This document shows positions 9,333 through 18,461 of a stretch of DNA of 64,000 nt, in pieces. Under the pieces are notes generated by a model. It was not told the DNA's origin. It did no database searches and saw only the letters and a list, made by a program, of their open reading frames with translations. The stretch's first letter is position 1, and each line of letters begins with the position of its first letter. Origin of the DNA: Phosphitispora fastidiosa (GTDB taxonomy: Bacteria > Bacillota > Thermincolia > Thermincolales > UBA2595); NCBI RefSeq assembly GCF_019008365.1, contig NZ_JAHHUL010000014.1:51773-115772 (forward strand), given 5' to 3'. Both the position numbers and the translations under genes were made by a program.

Positions 9333-10283
9333 ATGCGGACCTTTACGGAAATACTTGATGAGGCTAAAAAGTGTCCCCGCAAAAAAGTTGCTATCGCTGT
9401 AGCCCAGGATGGGTCAGTTTTGGAGGCAGCCAGGGAGTGCCAGAGCAGCGGTATAGCGGATGCCGTTCTGGTGGGTGATACTATGGAGATTGCCAGGATT
9501 GCCATTGAAAGGAAAGTTGACCTCAATAAATTTGAGCTGATTCATGAAGCCGATGCTGAAGAGGCAGTGAGAAGAGCTGTGCTTATGGTTCATGCCGGGA
9601 AAGCCGACATGTTAATGAAGGGCGCTGTACAGTCGCCTGTTATCCTGAAGGCCGTCCTGGATAAGAATATCGGACTGCGCACCGGCAGTGTGCTGACACA
9701 TGTTGCCGTATTCGAGTCGCCGGGTTATGACAGGCTGATGTTGATGACTGATGCCGGAATGAATATTATGCCAACTTTTGATCAGAAAGTGGATATGGTT
9801 AAGCATGCCGTCCATGTGGCAAAAGCCCTTAAGATAGAGCAGCCGAAGGTTGCTGTTATTGCAGGTGTGGAACTGGTTAATCCGGACATGCCGAGCACTG
9901 TCGATGCTGCACTCCTCTCCAAGATGGCTGAGAGGGGTCAGATCGGGGATTGTATCATTGACGGACCCTTAGCCTTGGACTTAGCCCTGTCCAAGGAATC
10001 TGCCCGTGCCAAAGGTGTGACCAGCCCGGTGGCTGGTCAAGCCGACATTCTCGTGCTGGCCAATATCGATGCGGCCAACGTTTTATATAAAGCCCTGGTT
10101 TTCCTGGGCGGGGCCAAAATAACCGGATTAGTCATGGGAGCACAGGCGCCGGTTATACTGACCTCAAGAGCCGACTCCCATGAGGCAAAACTGGTTTCTG
10201 TGGCGCTGGGTGTGCTGATGACCAGCAAACAGGAATCCGGAAGCAACAGTAAACGCGACGATAAAAGCCTTAAAGCTGTTTAA
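9333..10283 (+). CDS. ptb: phosphate butyryltransferase (branched-chain acyl-CoA)
   Basis: Converts acyl-CoA plus phosphate to acyl-phosphate, which the adjacent butyrate kinase uses to make ATP. The 316-residue protein has the phosphate acetyl/butyryltransferase fold, with conserved stretches [23 protein letters not shown]-like [11 protein letters not shown], and [13 protein letters not shown] [16 protein letters not shown] 9333 is used because AGAGGTG precedes it and only this start matches the family N-terminus (MRTFTEI); the open frame extends further upstream. It is the first gene of the sigma-54 transcript. The neighbouring Vor enzyme suggests isobutyryl-, isovaleryl- and 2-methylbutyryl-CoA as physiological substrates. 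Confidence 0.92.
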   Translation: MRTFTEILDEAKKCPRKKVAIAVAQDGSVLEAARECQSSGIADAVLVGDTMEIARIAIERKVDLNKFELIHEADAEEAVRRAVLMVHAGKADMLMKGAVQSPVILKAVLDKNIGLRTGSVLTHVAVFESPGYDRLMLMTDAGMNIMPTFDQKVDMVKHAVHVAKALKIEQPKVAVIAGVELVNPDMPSTVDAALLSKMAERGQIGDCIIDGPLALDLALSKESARAKGVTSPVAGQADILVLANIDAANVLYKALVFLGGAKITGLVMGAQAPVILTSRADSHEAKLVSVALGVLMTSKQESGSNSKRDDKSLKAV

Positions 10284-10417
10284 GTTGTGTGCAGACACAA
10301 CTTATTTTTTTAGCAAAGAATCATGGACGTATAAAACAGGTTTTTATTCAGGAGAATAATGTTCGAATAGATTTATCCCGCAAAACACCAATTACTGGGA
10401 AGGGTTGTGTTTCTGAA

Positions 10418-11488
10418 GTGACAAACTATCTCCAGCTTATTATAAATCCTGGCTCCACCTCCACTAAAATTGCCGTATTTAAAGATGTTGAGCCTGTTTA
10501 TGCGGAAACGATCAGGCACAGCGTTAAGGATCTGGAAAGGTATGCCAAAATAATTGATCAGTTGGAATATAGGCTGGTAATTGTAAGAGATAATATTAAA
10601 AATTCCGGGATTGATGTCAGTGAGCTGAATGCGGTTGTGGGCAGGGGCGGTCCTCTTAGACCGGTACCGGGGGGAACCTATCTGGTTAATGAAAAAATGC
10701 TTCAGGATATGAGAGAGGAGCGGCGCGGCTCTCATGCTTCCAACCTGGGGGGAATGATAGCACATGCAATTGCTGCAGAACTTAATATTCCGGCCTTTAT
10801 CGTGGATCCGGTCTCTGTTGATGAAATGGAGCCCATAGCCAGGATTTCCGGGATGCCGGACAACCCCAGGGAAAGCCTGTTCCATGCGCTGAATCAGAAG
10901 GCTGTCGCCAGAAGGGCCGCAGAGGAGATGGCCAGAGACTATACGGATGTTAACTTAATTGTGGCACACCTTGGGGGAGGCATATCTGTCGGCGCTCACC
11001 GCAGAGGACGCGTTATTGATGTGAATAATGCCCTTCCGGGTGATGGGCCGTTTTCCCCGGAACGAAGCGGGGGTGTGCCGGCAGGGAAGCTGGTGGAAAT
11101 GTGCTACAGTGGGCGGCTGTCCAGAGAGGAAATGAAGAAAAAACTAGTTGGCAATGCGGGATTGGCGGCTTACCTGGATACCAATGATGCTGTGGAAGTG
11201 GAAAAAAGGATTGACAATGGAGATGAGGAGGCAAAGCTGGTATACCGGGCAATGGCTTACCAGGTCTCCAAGGAAATTGGGGCCTGTGCAGCAGTACTTA
11301 AGGGCAATGTTGATGCTATCATCATTACCGGAGGGATAGCATACAGCAGCACGCTGGTTAAATGGATAGAAGAACGGGTTGGTTTTATGGCCCCTGTCAG
11401 GCTGTATCCCGGTGAGGATGAAATGCAGGCTTTGGCCTGTGGCGGGATAAGGGTACTTTCGGGCGCTGAATCCGCGAAAACTTATTAA
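10418..11488 (+). CDS. buk: butyrate kinase (branched-chain fatty acid kinase)
   Basis: An acetokinase-family enzyme that transfers phosphate from acyl-phosphate to ADP. Seen are the N-terminal phosphate-binding motif [27 protein letters not shown], and the adenosine-binding motif [16 protein letters not shown] 10418 gives 356 residues, the usual family length, and places the start 6 residues before IINPGST; an upstream GTG at 10289 in the same frame would add 43 residues without family similarity. No strong ribosome site precedes GTG 10418, so the start is the least sure part. It lies 134 bp after ptb. Confidence 0.92.
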   Translation: MTNYLQLIINPGSTSTKIAVFKDVEPVYAETIRHSVKDLERYAKIIDQLEYRLVIVRDNIKNSGIDVSELNAVVGRGGPLRPVPGGTYLVNEKMLQDMREERRGSHASNLGGMIAHAIAAELNIPAFIVDPVSVDEMEPIARISGMPDNPRESLFHALNQKAVARRAAEEMARDYTDVNLIVAHLGGGISVGAHRRGRVIDVNNALPGDGPFSPERSGGVPAGKLVEMCYSGRLSREEMKKKLVGNAGLAAYLDTNDAVEVEKRIDNGDEEAKLVYRAMAYQVSKEIGACAAVLKGNVDAIIITGGIAYSSTLVKWIEERVGFMAPVRLYPGEDEMQALACGGIRVLSGAESAKTY

Positions 11489-11513
11489 CAAATATACACT
11501 TATGCTTTATAAT
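11485..11513 (+). promoter_or_regulatory. sigma-A type promoter before the vor operon
   Basis: TTAACA (11485-11490), 17 bp, TATAAT (11508-11513), overlapping the end of buk. It predicts a transcript starting near 11520 with a leader of about 180 nt before the ferredoxin gene. Confidence 0.6.
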
Positions 11514-11515
11514 AG

Positions 11516-11543
11516 TAAGGGTGGTCAAATATGTCCATCCTTA
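11516..11543 (+). other. hairpin at the start of the vor leader
   Basis: TAAGGGTGG pairs with CCATCCTTA (one G-U) around a 10-nt loop and is followed by TTT. It may end buk read-through or stabilise the 5' end of the vor transcript. A 66-codon open frame in the leader is not believable as a gene, and no known riboswitch was recognised. Confidence 0.4.
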
Positions 11544-11702
11544 TTTCCTGTTCGGGAAACCTGGGGGAGCTTCGCGAAAAGGGGATAAGAGTCTGTGTCG
11601 TCTGTTTATCGATGGTAAAACACTGCAAACCCTCCATTTATATAATGCGGGGGTTATTTGAATTTAAAGGGTCCCAAAATGACACCGAAGGGAGGACTGT
11701 AA

Positions 11703-11921
11703 ATGGCAAAGGGAAGAGCTATTATCTGTGAAGACCGGTGCAAGGGCTGTGGACTCTGTGTTACCGCATGTCCCCAGAGACTGATAGAAATATCAAATAA
11801 GCTGAATGTATCCGGGTTTCACCCGGCGGTGGTAACAGATTATGAAAAATGTAAAGGGTGTGCCTTGTGTGCGTTAATGTGTCCTGATGTTGCAATTGAA
11901 GTAGAAAGGGAGGAGAAATAG
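11703..11921 (+). CDS. vorD: 2x[4Fe-4S] ferredoxin subunit of 2-oxoacid oxidoreductase
   Basis: A 72-residue delta-type subunit with two CxxCxxCxxxCP clusters (CKGCGLCVTACP and CKGCALCALMCP). It passes electrons between the thiamin-containing core and soluble ferredoxin. ATG follows GGGAGG. It is the first gene of a tight four-gene operon (1-bp spacing to the next start), in the D-B-A-C order typical of the Vor/Kor class. Confidence 0.9.
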   Translation: MAKGRAIICEDRCKGCGLCVTACPQRLIEISNKLNVSGFHPAVVTDYEKCKGCALCALMCPDVAIEVEREEK

Positions 11922-11922
11922 A

Positions 11923-12984
11923 TTGGGTAAAGTACTGATGAAAGGAAATGAAGCAGTCGCAGAAGCAGCTGTCCTGGGCGGATGCAGGTGTTTCTTTGGT
12001 TACCCGATTACACCACAGAACGAGATTCCCGAATATCTGGCAAAGAGGCTGCCGGAAGTCGGGGGGATTTTTTTGCAGGCTGAAAGTGAAATATCGGCAA
12101 TAAACATGGTATTTGGCGCCGCCGGCTCGGGAGCCCGGGTAATGACATCATCGTCAGGCCCCGGGATCAGCCTGAAGCAGGAAGGGATCTCCTATATTGC
12201 AGGAGCTGAGCTTCCCTGTGTAATCGTGAATATGGTCAGAGGAGGACCGGGGCTGGGCAATATCGGCCCTGCGCAGTCTGATTACTTCCAGGCCACCAAG
12301 GGAGGCGGTCATGGAGATTACAGGCTGATTGTGCTTGGACCGGCTTCAGTTCAGGAGCTTGTGGACCTGACCATGGAAGCCTTTGAACTGGCAGACCGTT
12401 ACCGGAATCCGGTGATGATACTGGGGGATGGTATACTGGGCCAGATGATGGAACCGGTTGAATTTAAGGTTAAGGAAATTAAGAGTGGTCCCGAAAAGCC
12501 ATGGGCTACCACCGGCGCCAAAGGCAGGACAAGAAATCTGATTACATCTCTGTATATAGTTCCAGAGGATCTTGAAGCACACTGCAGGAAGCTGAAGGCA
12601 AAGTATGACGGTATTGCAGCTGTAGAAAAAAGACATGAATCATATTATGCTGAAGATGCTGAAATAGTACTGGCCGCATATGGGACAACAGCGAGGATAT
12701 GCAAGGCTGTTGTAGACCAGGCCCGGGAAGATGGTATCAGGGCAGGACTCATCAGGCCGGTGAGCCTGTGGCCTTTCCCTGACGAGCCGTATTACAGGGC
12801 TGCCGACCATGCCGAAGCCTTCCTGGCAGTTGAAATGAGCAATGGCCAGATGGTGGAAGATGTACGTCTTTCTGTAAATGGGAAGAAACCGGTCCATTTC
12901 CTGGGCAGAACAGGCGGGATAGTGCCAACAAAGGCCGAGATTTATGCTGAAGTAAAAAAAATAGCTGCAGGGGGTGTTCGCTGA
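11923..12984 (+). CDS. vorB: 2-oxoacid:ferredoxin oxidoreductase alpha subunit (VorB type)
   Basis: The alpha subunit (353 residues) carries the pyrimidine-binding and transketolase C-terminal-like domains: MKGNEAVAEAA...FGYPITPQNEI at the start, then SSGPGISLKQEG and PVMILGDGILGQMMEPV. With ptb and buk close by, the likely reaction is oxidative decarboxylation of branched-chain 2-oxoacids to acyl-CoA with reduction of ferredoxin; 2-oxoglutarate specificity cannot be excluded. The start is TTG 11923, 7 nt after AGGAG (11911-11915). Confidence 0.88.
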   Translation: MGKVLMKGNEAVAEAAVLGGCRCFFGYPITPQNEIPEYLAKRLPEVGGIFLQAESEISAINMVFGAAGSGARVMTSSSGPGISLKQEGISYIAGAELPCVIVNMVRGGPGLGNIGPAQSDYFQATKGGGHGDYRLIVLGPASVQELVDLTMEAFELADRYRNPVMILGDGILGQMMEPVEFKVKEIKSGPEKPWATTGAKGRTRNLITSLYIVPEDLEAHCRKLKAKYDGIAAVEKRHESYYAEDAEIVLAAYGTTARICKAVVDQAREDGIRAGLIRPVSLWPFPDEPYYRAADHAEAFLAVEMSNGQMVEDVRLSVNGKKPVHFLGRTGGIVPTKAEIYAEVKKIAAGGVR

Positions 12985-13739
12985 TGGCAGTTAAAAAAGT
13001 GTTTACCAGACCTGCCTCAATGACTGACAGGATAATGCATTTCTGTCCGGGATGCACCCATGGCATTATCCAGCGCCTGGTGGCTGAGGTGATTGATGAA
13101 TTAGGTATCAGGGAAAATACTATTGCCGTAGGTCCTGTGGGGTGTGCTGTTTTCTGCTATGACTACTGGGATGTTGATTTTCAGCAGGCTTCACACGGGC
13201 GGGCGCCGGCAGTAGCCACCGGAGTCAAAAGAGTACACCCGGATAAGGTTGTCTTTTCCCTGCAGGGTGATGGTGATATTGCGGCTATCGGGACTACTGA
13301 AATTGTACACGCTGCTGCCAGGGGAGAGCAGATCAGTTGTCTCTTTGTAAACAACAGCATTTATGGGATGACTGGGGGGCAGATGGCCCCTACAACAATA
13401 GTAGGGCAGAAGACTACAACAACTCCTGAAGGCAGAGACAGCAGCAGAGCCGGTTATCCGGTGAAACTTACCGAAATGCTGGCAGTGCTTGACGGGGTGA
13501 CATATTCTGCAAGGGTATCAGTACACAACCCGGCTAATGTTATTAAGGCAAAAAAGGTGATAAAAAAGGCATTTGAGATTCAAATTAAAGGAGAAGGCTT
13601 TGCCATTGTGGAAATCCTCTCGACCTGTCCGACTAACTGGGGACTGTCACCTGTCGCTTCTATAAAGTGGCTGGAAGAGAATGTACTGCCATATTTCCCC
13701 ATTGGAGAATTCAAAACACCCGGGGAGGTGAGCAGGTAA
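12984..13739 (+). CDS. vorA: 2-oxoacid:ferredoxin oxidoreductase beta subunit (TPP-binding)
   Basis: The thiamin-diphosphate-binding beta subunit (251 residues), with CPGCTHGIIQRLV at the start, GHGRAPAVATGVKR-like SHGRAPAVATGVKR, and the TPP motif GDGDIAAIGTTE...NNSIYGMTGGQ. The ATG overlaps the vorB stop by 1 nt, implying translational coupling. It needs vorB, vorD and vorC products to form the complete enzyme. Confidence 0.9.
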   Translation: MAVKKVFTRPASMTDRIMHFCPGCTHGIIQRLVAEVIDELGIRENTIAVGPVGCAVFCYDYWDVDFQQASHGRAPAVATGVKRVHPDKVVFSLQGDGDIAAIGTTEIVHAAARGEQISCLFVNNSIYGMTGGQMAPTTIVGQKTTTTPEGRDSSRAGYPVKLTEMLAVLDGVTYSARVSVHNPANVIKAKKVIKKAFEIQIKGEGFAIVEILSTCPTNWGLSPVASIKWLEENVLPYFPIGEFKTPGEVSR

Positions 13740-14290
13740 TGCTCGAAGAGCTTATAATCGCCGGTTTCGGGGGTCAGGGTGTCATGTCGATGGGGCAGCT
13801 GATCACTTATGCCGGCATGATCGAAAACAAAAATGTAGCCTGGATACCCTCATATGGCCCGGAAATGCGCGGGGGAACAGCAAATTGTGCTGTTACCGTA
13901 TCTGACCGGGAGATCAGTTCACCGGTAGTTACTGAACCCTCAACTGTCATTATAATGAACCAGCCTTCGCTGAAAAAATTCCTGCCGCTATTGAAACCGG
14001 GAGGTCTTCTGCTGATAAACAGTTCTCTGGTTACTGCAGATATCCCCCGTGATGACCTGAGAGTATTGGAAATACCGTCAAATGAACTGGCCAATGAAAA
14101 GCTTGATAACACCAGGGTGGCCAATATAATTATTCTTGGGGCCTATATCGAGATTACTAAAGTGGTTACAATTGACTCTATAGTTGAATCCCTGAAAAAA
14201 GTGCTGCCGGAACGCAGGCATAACCTGATTCCGTTAAACAGACAGGCCATGGAACTGGGGGCCGAATTCGCCAAACAGGCAAATATATAA
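13739..14290 (+). CDS. vorC: 2-oxoacid:ferredoxin oxidoreductase gamma subunit
   Basis: The gamma subunit (183 residues) begins with the family motif IIAGFGGQGVMSMGQLI and contains SYGPEMRGGTANCAV. ATG 13739 overlaps the vorA stop (TAATG) behind GGGGAGGTG, and gives the standard N-terminus; the frame is open 72 nt further upstream inside vorA. It is the last gene of the vor operon, followed by a terminator at 14331-14361. Confidence 0.9.
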   Translation: MLEELIIAGFGGQGVMSMGQLITYAGMIENKNVAWIPSYGPEMRGGTANCAVTVSDREISSPVVTEPSTVIIMNQPSLKKFLPLLKPGGLLLINSSLVTADIPRDDLRVLEIPSNELANEKLDNTRVANIIILGAYIEITKVVTIDSIVESLKKVLPERRHNLIPLNRQAMELGAEFAKQANI

Positions 14291-14330
14291 TCGATAGATT
14301 AGCTACTCCAAAGCAATAAGTACTCCAAAG

Positions 14331-14361
14331 CTGTCTGCATAATTTAGCAGGCAGTTTTTTT
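14331..14361 (+). terminator. terminator after the vor operon
   Basis: CTGTCTGC pairs with GCAGGCAG (one G-U) around an 8-nt loop, followed by seven T. Confidence 0.85.
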
Positions 14362-14362
14362 C

Positions 14363-14386
14363 TTGTGCGTAAAGATAACTGCACAC
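14363..14386. promoter_or_regulatory. palindromic upstream activator site of the second sigma-54 promoter
   Basis: GTGC (14365-14368), 12 nt, GCAC (14381-14384), flanked by TT and AC. Spacing and core are the same as at 9148-9175. The centre lies about 65 bp upstream of the -24 GG. Confidence 0.6.
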
Positions 14387-14437
14387 TTCCCTTGAGCAGA
14401 GTCTGGTTATTCCTTGATTATAATGGTATAAAAGGTT

Positions 14438-14454
14438 TGGCATAAAAATTGCAT
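14438..14454 (+). promoter_or_regulatory. sigma-54 (-24/-12) promoter of the GNAT-acs-activator operon
   Basis: TTGGCATAAAAATTGCAT-like sequence with GG (14439-14440) and GC (14451-14452) separated by 10 bp. It predicts a start near 14465, 34 bp before the GNAT gene. Confidence 0.88.
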
Positions 14455-14498
14455 TATAAATATAGTGAAACAAGACCCTGTCATGGAGGTGGATGGGA

Positions 14499-15062
14499 AT
14501 GTATAAATTCCACGAGCTGCGAAACCGGGAATCCGGGTATTTTGGCATTATCAAAAAATATTGCCGGGAAATGTTTCATTGTTCGGCCAGAGACATTGAT
14601 TCACTGGTTAGCAAACTGCTGCTGGGTGATACCGAAAAAATCAAAGCACATGTGTTATACACTGAATGCCTCGGCGAATTGGCCGGATTTGTAATCTTTT
14701 ATTATTACCCTAAAAACAGAGTAGGCTTTATTGATGCTCTGGTAATTCTGGAGAATTACCGCAATCAGGGGATAGGTTCGCAGTTATATTGGCGGATGGT
14801 GGATTTTTTAAAGGACCGTTATCCGGAGTGTACCGGTCATATCCTGGAACTCTGCCAGGAGAAGGACCATTATTTAAAAAGAAAGGCATTTTTTCTGAAG
14901 CTGGGCTGTATTCCGCTGGACCTGGATTTTTTCCCTCTTGACCCGGTCATCGTTCAATCGAGTATCCAGCTCCTTTACCATCCTTACAGGTTAAACCTTA
15001 ACTATTCACTGGAAACAATGGAAAGTATTTTTATGGAAATGGCCACAGACCTGCTGCACTGA
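14499..15062 (+). CDS. GNAT-family N-acetyltransferase, possible regulator of the adjacent acyl-CoA synthetase
   Basis: A 187-residue protein with the GNAT acetyl-CoA-binding loop LENYRNQGIGSQLY (motif A, about residues 88-101) after the strand VGFIDALVIL. ATG 14499 is chosen because GGAGG (14485-14489) is 9 nt upstream; ATG 14493 would leave only 3 nt. It is the first gene under the second sigma-54 promoter and directly precedes an acyl-CoA synthetase that carries the acetylatable lysine motif PKTRSGK. In Bacillus, AcuA, also a GNAT protein, inactivates AcsA at that lysine. A comparable role here is inference from position, not sequence identity to AcuA. Confidence 0.75.
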   Translation: MYKFHELRNRESGYFGIIKKYCREMFHCSARDIDSLVSKLLLGDTEKIKAHVLYTECLGELAGFVIFYYYPKNRVGFIDALVILENYRNQGIGSQLYWRMVDFLKDRYPECTGHILELCQEKDHYLKRKAFFLKLGCIPLDLDFFPLDPVIVQSSIQLLYHPYRLNLNYSLETMESIFMEMATDLLH

Positions 15063-15126
15063 CAGACAGACGCGGGTTAGGAGGTGAAAAATAAAGGCCT
15101 TAAATATAAATTGGGGGGAGAAATTA

Positions 15127-16851
15127 ATGGTGGATTATCAAGTACTGCTGCCGTCACAGGGTAAACACAATATGGAAAATTATGATAAGTTTGCCGAATC
15201 ATTTACCTGGGAGAGTGTGGAGAAGGAGTTTAGCTGGTATACAACCGGGAAACTAAACATTGCCTATGAAGCAATTGACCGGCAGGTGGAGGAAAGAGGA
15301 AGGGGGAAGGAAACGGCAATACTGTATTGTGACAGAGATAAGGAAATAAAAGTCACCTTTGCCCAGCTGCAGGAGCAATCCAACAAATTCGCCAATCTGC
15401 TGCTGAAACTGGGAATAAGCAAAGGCGACCGGGTATTTATCTTTATGCCCAGAACGCCGGAACTGCTGATAACTTTTGCCGGTATCGTGAAAATTGGGGC
15501 TATTGCCGGACCGCTTTTTGAAGCCTTTATGGAAGATGCGGTTCGTGACCGGCTGGCAGACAGTGAAGCGGTGGCGATCGTTACAACTCCGGCGTTGAAA
15601 AACCGGATTCCCCGAAGCGGCTTAACCAACCTCAGACATGTAATTGTTATTGGATCTGATGAAAAGGACCTGATGTCAGGTGAAATATGTTATGAGAAGG
15701 AAATGGCGGAAGCCTCAGATAAATTAACTCCGGTGTGGGTGGATCGAGATGACCCGATGTTTCTTCTTTATACTTCAGGGTCTACCGGGAAACCCAAAGG
15801 TGTCCTGCATACACATAATATCATGCTGGGACAATTGTTTACCCTGAAATATGTACATGACCTTCGTGAAGACGATGTTTTCTGGTGTACTGCCGACCCG
15901 GGGTGGATAACGGGTGTTTCCTATTCGGTATGGGGGCCTTGGCTATTAGGTAAGGCGACTATCATCAGAGGCGGACGTTTCAGCGCCGATGAGTGGTATG
16001 GTACTATTGAGAAGTACGGGGTAACAGTATGGTACAGCGCTCCCACTGCATTCAGAATGCTGATGGCAGCCGATGAAGAGCTGGTAAAAAAACACAATCT
16101 GTCCAGCTTAAGGCACATCACCAGTGTGGGAGAACCCTTAAACCCCGAGGTTATTATGTGGGCTATGAAGGTTTTCGGGGTCAGGATTCACGAAACATGG
16201 TTTATGACGGAAACCGGTGTAAATATGATTTGCTGCTACCCCTGTATGGATATCCGGGTAGGTTCCATGTGTAAGCCGATCCCCGGTGTGGAGGCCGCTA
16301 TAATAGATGATGACGGCAATATCCTGCCACCTATGCGTATGGGAAACCTGGCCCTGAAAAAGGGGTGGCCGGGCATGATGAAAGAAATCTGGAGGAATCC
16401 GGAAAAATACAACGAATATTTCAAGTATGACCCCTGGTATGTTTCCGGCGATTCTGCCTATATGGATGAAGATGGATACTTCTGGTTCCAGGGCCGGGTA
16501 GATGATGTAATTAAGACCTCCGGGGAACGGGTGGGACCTTTTGAGGTGGAAAGCAAGCTGGTGGAACATCCGGCTGTGGCTGAAGCCGGGGTCATCGGCA
16601 AACCTGACCAGGTGCGGGGTAATATTATTAAGGCGTTTATTTCCCTGCGGGAGGGATTCGCCTGGTCACCTGAGCTTGCTGAGGAGATTAGAAATTTTGT
16701 GAAGACGGAATTGGCTGCACATGCGGCGCCAAGAGAAATTGAAGTCAGGGATAAATTGCCCAAGACCCGCAGCGGCAAAATCATGCGCCGGGTGCTGAAG
16801 GCTGAAGAAATGGGGCTGCCCACAGGCGACCTGTCAACCTTGGAGGATTAA
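15127..16851 (+). CDS. acetyl/acyl-CoA synthetase, AMP-forming
   Basis: An ANL-superfamily ligase of 574 residues that forms acyl-CoA from a carboxylic acid, ATP and CoA. Visible are the phosphate-binding loop YTSGSTGKPKG, ETWFMTETG (A5), the hinge region YVSGDSAYMDEDGYFWFQGRVDDVIKTSGERV (in parts), and the C-terminal LPKTRSGKIMRR with the catalytic, acetylatable lysine. It is shorter than classic Acs (about 650) and fits the AcsA-like shorter subgroup. GGGGGAG is 6 nt before ATG. The operon context suggests activation of acetate or branched short-chain acids; the exact substrate is open. Confidence 0.88.
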   Translation: MVDYQVLLPSQGKHNMENYDKFAESFTWESVEKEFSWYTTGKLNIAYEAIDRQVEERGRGKETAILYCDRDKEIKVTFAQLQEQSNKFANLLLKLGISKGDRVFIFMPRTPELLITFAGIVKIGAIAGPLFEAFMEDAVRDRLADSEAVAIVTTPALKNRIPRSGLTNLRHVIVIGSDEKDLMSGEICYEKEMAEASDKLTPVWVDRDDPMFLLYTSGSTGKPKGVLHTHNIMLGQLFTLKYVHDLREDDVFWCTADPGWITGVSYSVWGPWLLGKATIIRGGRFSADEWYGTIEKYGVTVWYSAPTAFRMLMAADEELVKKHNLSSLRHITSVGEPLNPEVIMWAMKVFGVRIHETWFMTETGVNMICCYPCMDIRVGSMCKPIPGVEAAIIDDDGNILPPMRMGNLALKKGWPGMMKEIWRNPEKYNEYFKYDPWYVSGDSAYMDEDGYFWFQGRVDDVIKTSGERVGPFEVESKLVEHPAVAEAGVIGKPDQVRGNIIKAFISLREGFAWSPELAEEIRNFVKTELAAHAAPREIEVRDKLPKTRSGKIMRRVLKAEEMGLPTGDLSTLED

Positions 16852-16872
16852 CCGAAGAAGTAGGGATGGTTT

Positions 16873-18198
16873 ATGGAGAATGCGTTACTTGAGGCCATTA
16901 TCCGCTGTACATATGATGCAATTACGGTAGTTGACGAAAAAGGGAACGGTATCCTGATTAACCCGGCTTATACCAAAATTACCGGCCTTATGGAAAATGA
17001 TGTCCTCAATAAATCGGCGTCAGTTGCCGTTACTGAAGGGGAAAGTATGCATCTAAAGGTATTGGAGACACAAGAGCCTGTCCATGGTGTCAGGTTAAAA
17101 ATGGGACCGGCCAAAAAGGAAGTTGTAGTTGATGTAGCCCCTGTTATCGTGAATGGAGAACTCCGGGGCAGTGTTGGGGTAATCCATGATATTTCAGAAA
17201 TTAAACGACTGTCAGAAGAACTGGCTGATGCCAGGGACTCAATCAGGCACTTGCAGGTTAAGTGTTCCTTTAAGGATATTTTAGGTGTCAGTGACGCAAT
17301 GAAGGCGGTACTTGAGCAGGCCCGCAGGGCTGCCGATACATCTGTAACCATCTTAATCAGGGGTGAAAGCGGCACCGGCAAGGAATTGTTTGCTCATGCG
17401 ATTCACAATGCCAGTGAGCGGCGGCAGGGGCCATTTATCAGGGTAAACTGTGCGTCAATCAGCCCTACACTTTTGGAAAGCGAGTTGTTCGGATATGAGC
17501 CGGGAGCTTTTACCGGTTCATTAAGGGGCGGCAAGAAAGGTTATTTTGAAGAGGCCGATGGTGGTACACTACTGCTTGACGAAATTGGCGACCTCAATAT
17601 GGGTCTGCAGGTCCGTTTGTTACGGGTGCTGCAGGAACGGGAAATTGTCCGGGTTGGCGGGACTGCACCCATTCCGGTTAATGTCCGGGTGCTGGCTGCT
17701 ACCAATGCCGATCTGGAACACAAGATAGACAAAAATGAGTTCAGGGAAGATCTTTACTACAGGTTAAATGTGCTGCCTATTTTGGTGCCGCCTTTGCGAC
17801 AGCGGCGGGCCGACATTCCTCTGCTGGCAGCTCATCTGATAAAAAAGACAGCCGGTGATTTTGGTCGGAAGACGCCACGGATATCGCCGGAGGCCCTGCA
17901 AATCCTGTTTGCTTACAACTGGCCGGGCAATGTCCGGGAACTGGAAAATGCCATCGGAAGGGCAATGATTTCGATGACACCGGTTGATGAAATTATCCTC
18001 CCGACATATTTGCCACCTCTGGGGGTTAACGTCCCTGCCAGGCGCACAGAACTCAGGGAGGTAATTGGTGAAGTGGAAAGAATGCTGATTCTCCAGGGAC
18101 TTGCGGAGAATCAGGGTAACCGTACAGTTACCGCCAAACAGATGGGAATATCCAAAAGAAGCCTCTATAACAAGTTAAATAAATATGGCTTGATCTAA
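16873..18198 (+). CDS. sigma-54-dependent activator (PAS-AAA+-Fis), paralogue 2
   Basis: A 441-residue enhancer-binding protein closely similar to that at 7390-8850 but lacking its first ~35 residues. PAS domain about 1-110 ([19 protein letters not shown]), AAA+ with [14 protein letters not shown] (the final Ala of GAFTGA is Ser) and GGTLLLDEIGD, and a C-terminal Fis helix-turn-helix (NRTVTAKQMGISKRSLYNKLNKY). It follows the acyl-CoA synthetase by 21 bp, so it is probably expressed from the same sigma-54 promoter and activates its own operon. Ligand unknown. Confidence 0.92.
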   Translation: MENALLEAIIRCTYDAITVVDEKGNGILINPAYTKITGLMENDVLNKSASVAVTEGESMHLKVLETQEPVHGVRLKMGPAKKEVVVDVAPVIVNGELRGSVGVIHDISEIKRLSEELADARDSIRHLQVKCSFKDILGVSDAMKAVLEQARRAADTSVTILIRGESGTGKELFAHAIHNASERRQGPFIRVNCASISPTLLESELFGYEPGAFTGSLRGGKKGYFEEADGGTLLLDEIGDLNMGLQVRLLRVLQEREIVRVGGTAPIPVNVRVLAATNADLEHKIDKNEFREDLYYRLNVLPILVPPLRQRRADIPLLAAHLIKKTAGDFGRKTPRISPEALQILFAYNWPGNVRELENAIGRAMISMTPVDEIILPTYLPPLGVNVPARRTELREVIGEVERMLILQGLAENQGNRTVTAKQMGISKRSLYNKLNKYGLI

Positions 18199-18215
18199 GC
18201 AAGCCTCCTCATGGA

Positions 18216-18255
18216 AACCGGAAGCGCCTTCAGACAGCGCTGCCGGTTATTTTTT
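18216..18255 (+). terminator. terminator after the second activator gene
   Basis: AACCGGAAGCGC (18216-18227) pairs with GCGCTGCCGGTT (18237-18248) with one mismatch, followed by ATTTTTT. The stretch 18256-18420 has only weak short palindromes and no supported gene. Confidence 0.85.
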
Positions 18256-18461
18256 ATGTCGGGTAGTTGGACCTACCGGTATGGTGTAGGTGATGTATTC
18301 GCTTTACGAAGCATTTCCAGCAGAAGAAGCGCGCAGTCTGGCTAAGGGCTGGAAATCCAGGGTGGGCCGTTTAATTTAATGGGATGAAGGTAATTATACT
18401 TCGTAAATAGGGCATAATTATGATATAATTGACTCACAGAGAATAAAAGGAGATGAAAATT

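Noticed and set aside
10289..10417. Upstream GTG start for butyrate kinase
   Set aside because: It would add 43 residues unlike any butyrate kinase N-terminus.
11531..11731. 66-codon open frame in the vor leader
   Set aside because: No ribosome site, no recognisable composition, and it overlaps the start of the ferredoxin gene in another frame.
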